Positions 62,697 through 64,000 of a stretch of 64,000 bases of DNA are shown in pieces (the first letter of the stretch is position 1; each line of letters starts with the position of its first letter). Location of the stretch: the NCBI GenBank assembly GCA_965243545.1, contig OZ251573.1:1240001-1304000 (forward strand), written 5' to 3'. The notes under the pieces are model-generated. The model saw only the letters and a list, made by a program, of their open reading frames with translations. It was not told where the DNA came from and did not search any database. Both the position numbers and the translations under genes were made by a program. Source of the DNA: CATQHW01 sp965243545. Its GTDB lineage: Bacteria; Spirochaetota; Spirochaetia; SZUA-6; Bin103.

Positions 62697-63257
62697 CTAC
62701 GGCCACCACACCCGGCCCAGATCGACCACCACGCCCGGCAGCTCGCCGAACGCGCCGGCCGGCTCCAAGCGCGTGCCCCGGCGCACGTACTTCACTACGC
62801 GGCGCGCCACCGGATCGACGATCCAGTACTCGCCCACGCCGGCCCGCTCATAGAGACGCAGCTTCAGGCCGCGGTCCCTGCGCTCGCTCGATCGTGACAG
62901 TATCTCCACCACCAAGTCGGGAGGCCCGTCTACCTTGCGCGCCGTCAGGTAGGAGCTCCGCGCCGCCAGCACCACCAGCAAGTCGGGCTCCACGACGTCG
63001 TGGTCGGAGAGCTGCACGGCGGTGGGAGCGTTGAACACTTCCCCCTGGCCCGGCAATTCGATCTGTTCGTAGAGCTGAAAGTGGATGCGGCGCGAGATAC
63101 GCTGGTGATCAAGGTAGGGAGCGGCGCTCACGTAGTGCCTCCCGGCGATGATCTCATGCCTTGCGCCGTCGTCGGGAAACGCAAGGTAGTCGTCGAAGGT
63201 GAGCCCGGCTCTGCTTCGAGTAGTCGTCGTCACGCTGGCAGCGGATGGTAGGCGCAC
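62697..63257 (-). CDS. Uma2-family PD-(D/E)XK endonuclease-like protein
   Basis: This 186-aa protein is of the Uma2/DUF820 family: LTFDDYLAFPDDGARHEIIA (conserved Glu), DVVEPDLLVVLAARS (EPD), GPPDLVVEILSRSSERRDRG (VVEI-S) and LYERAGVGEYWIVDP. The fold is PD-(D/E)XK-like; these proteins are often multicopy and their function is unclear. It is flanked by a 31-bp direct repeat. Confidence 0.88.
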   Translation of the reverse strand: MRLPSAASVTTTTRSRAGLTFDDYLAFPDDGARHEIIAGRHYVSAAPYLDHQRISRRIHFQLYEQIELPGQGEVFNAPTAVQLSDHDVVEPDLLVVLAARSSYLTARKVDGPPDLVVEILSRSSERRDRGLKLRLYERAGVGEYWIVDPVARRVVKYVRRGTRLEPAGAFGELPGVVVDLGRVWWP

Positions 63258-63283
63258 GGCGCCGGTCCTGCAAGCTCCCGGCG

Positions 63284-63314
63284 TCTACTTCCCCAAGGCG
63301 GACCGCTGACCTGA
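63284..63314. repeat. 31-bp direct repeat, right copy
   Basis: It is identical to 62649-62679. The arrangement suggests that the Uma2 gene was inserted into, or duplicated together with, a small sequence block. Confidence 0.75.
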
Positions 63315-63513
63315 CGCGGAGCGGATGGTGAGGGCGCCGCGATGGCCGGTCAACGTAAGCCCTCGCAGACGCGACGCGGCGCCGTCCCGCTCTGCCGCGA
63401 TCCGGCCGGCCCGCATCGGGCCATTGTAAAGAACGGGAGCACGTGGCATCGTTCGACCGGTCCCGGCGCACGGGACCGAAACTCCCCGACAGAAACGAAA
63501 GGAGACTCAAGCA

Positions 63514-63834
63514 GTGATCCTGACCACCACCCCGACCATCCAGGGCAAGAACATCAGCGAGTACCGCGGCATCGTCACCGGCGAGGCGATCATCGGCGCC
63601 AACATCTTCAAGGACTTCTTCGCCGGCATCCGCGACATCGTCGGCGGACGCGCGGCGGCCTACGAGGAGGAGCTGGGCAACGCCCGTCAGATCGCCCTGC
63701 AGGAGATGGAGGACGCAGCCCGCCAACGGGGCGGCAACGCGGTCGTCGGCATCGACCTGGACTACGAAGTGGTCGGCCAGGGCGGCAGCATGCTCATGGT
63801 GACCGCCAGCGGCACCGCCGTCACTGTCGACTGA
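63514..63834 (+). CDS. YbjQ/UPF0145-family heavy-metal-binding-domain protein
   Basis: This 106-aa protein begins MILTTTPTIQGKNISEYRGI and continues VTGEAIIGANIFKDFFAGIR with DIVGGRAAAYEEELGNAR. RGGNAVVGIDLDYEVVGQGG is the conserved C-terminal half of the family. The pentameric fold is known; the function is not. GTG 63514 has AAAGGAGA upstream, a strong ribosome-binding site. Confidence 0.93.
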   Translation: MILTTTPTIQGKNISEYRGIVTGEAIIGANIFKDFFAGIRDIVGGRAAAYEEELGNARQIALQEMEDAARQRGGNAVVGIDLDYEVVGQGGSMLMVTASGTAVTVD

Positions 63835-63886
63835 GCCGCCGGCGCAGCCAGCGCGCCGCGCGCGCACGCCAACGCTCCCGACCACC

Positions 63887-64000
63887 ATGACCCCGAGCAC
63901 GCACGCCTGGACCGACGAGACGGCGACCATCGGCGTGGCCGGCATCGACGGGCCGTTGCGCGTGCTGCACGTGACCGACTCCCACGTCAGCGTCCCGCAC
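63887..64000 (+). CDS. Metallophosphoesterase-like protein, N-terminal fragment at the window edge
   Basis: The 38 visible residues end GPLRVLHVTDSHVSVPH. The LHVTDSHV strand with DxH is the first metal-binding motif of calcineurin-like phosphoesterases. The rest of the gene is outside the window. Confidence 0.55.
   Translation, partial: MTPSTHAWTDETATIGVAGIDGPLRVLHVTDSHVSVPH

Noticed and set aside
1..64000. tRNA, rRNA, riboswitch or replication origin
   Set aside because: I saw no convincing cloverleaf, rRNA segment, T-box/TPP-like element or iteron cluster by eye; a covariance-model search would be needed to exclude small RNAs.

Overview
The window is 64 kb of very GC-rich bacterial DNA with dense, mostly overlapping genes. 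No rRNA or tRNA gene was recognised, so taxonomy rests on gene content only. Phytanoyl-CoA-dioxygenase expansions, an Asp-box sialidase-like protein, a TroABCD-type metal transporter and a DUF1703-type AAA ATPase suggest a free-living or host-associated environmental bacterium. A spirochaete is possible, but that is a weak inference. The layout resembles an accessory island (1-26 kb), a metabolic/transport block (26-43 kb), a decaying second defence island full of transposons (43-61 kb) and a short ordinary tail (61-64 kb).

1-16.8 kb: a type I-G (formerly I-U) CRISPR-Cas locus. One minus-strand operon (82-aa unknown gene, csb1/cas7, csb2/cas5-cas6, cas3, start of csx17/cas8) has almost every junction formed by a 4-nt GTGA/ATGA overlap. 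A promoter with a 17-bp spacer sits upstream. On the plus strand lie a cas4-cas1 fusion, cas2, a leader and an array of 101 repeats and 100 spacers, by my count. The repeats look identical except for the last 3 nt of the terminal copy. A HicB-type antitoxin lies between the two arms.

16.8-26.2 kb: a decayed and an intact copy of one lipoprotein gene, an orphan MntA-like nucleotidyltransferase, a type IIG (Eco57I-like) restriction-methylase, a DUF1703-type AAA/PD-(D/E)XK protein, an XRE-ImmA/IrrE regulator with a promoter/palindrome, and a ribbon-helix-helix antitoxin facing a truncated RelE-like fragment.

26.2-43 kb: a GHL10-type hydrolase and six phytanoyl-CoA dioxygenase (PhyH) family genes, some with altered metal ligands (one HxG, as in Fe/2OG halogenases). 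Also here are an MBL-fold protein, an aldo/keto reductase, an SDR, a PLP-dependent desulfhydrase-like enzyme, an HpcH/HpaI aldolase and a sialidase-like protein. A four-gene metal ABC operon includes one permease fused to a DtxR-like domain, and its promoter carries a 20-bp palindrome.

43-61.3 kb: a type I restriction-modification locus, hsdR > hsdS > AlbA_2 ATPase > tcmP facing < hsdM < DUF5131 (three-Cys-motif protein). hsdR, hsdS and hsdM each carry a frameshift. Three copies of one IS4-family (DUF4372) element inserted into hsdS, the AlbA_2 gene and the 3' end of hsdM, each with a 9-bp target duplication. Two copies were then hit by other elements: a 3.2-kb Zn-ribbon/DDE/ExeA transposon and a 1.4-kb IS3-family element. 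Removing them on paper restores hsdS, AlbA_2 and the native hsdM stop. The linked TcmP and three-Cys-motif genes are the best candidate for a poorly described system.

61.4-64 kb: an SPL-like radical SAM protein, a small RHH-like protein, a Uma2 nuclease flanked by a 31-bp direct repeat, a YbjQ/UPF0145 protein and the start of a metallophosphoesterase.
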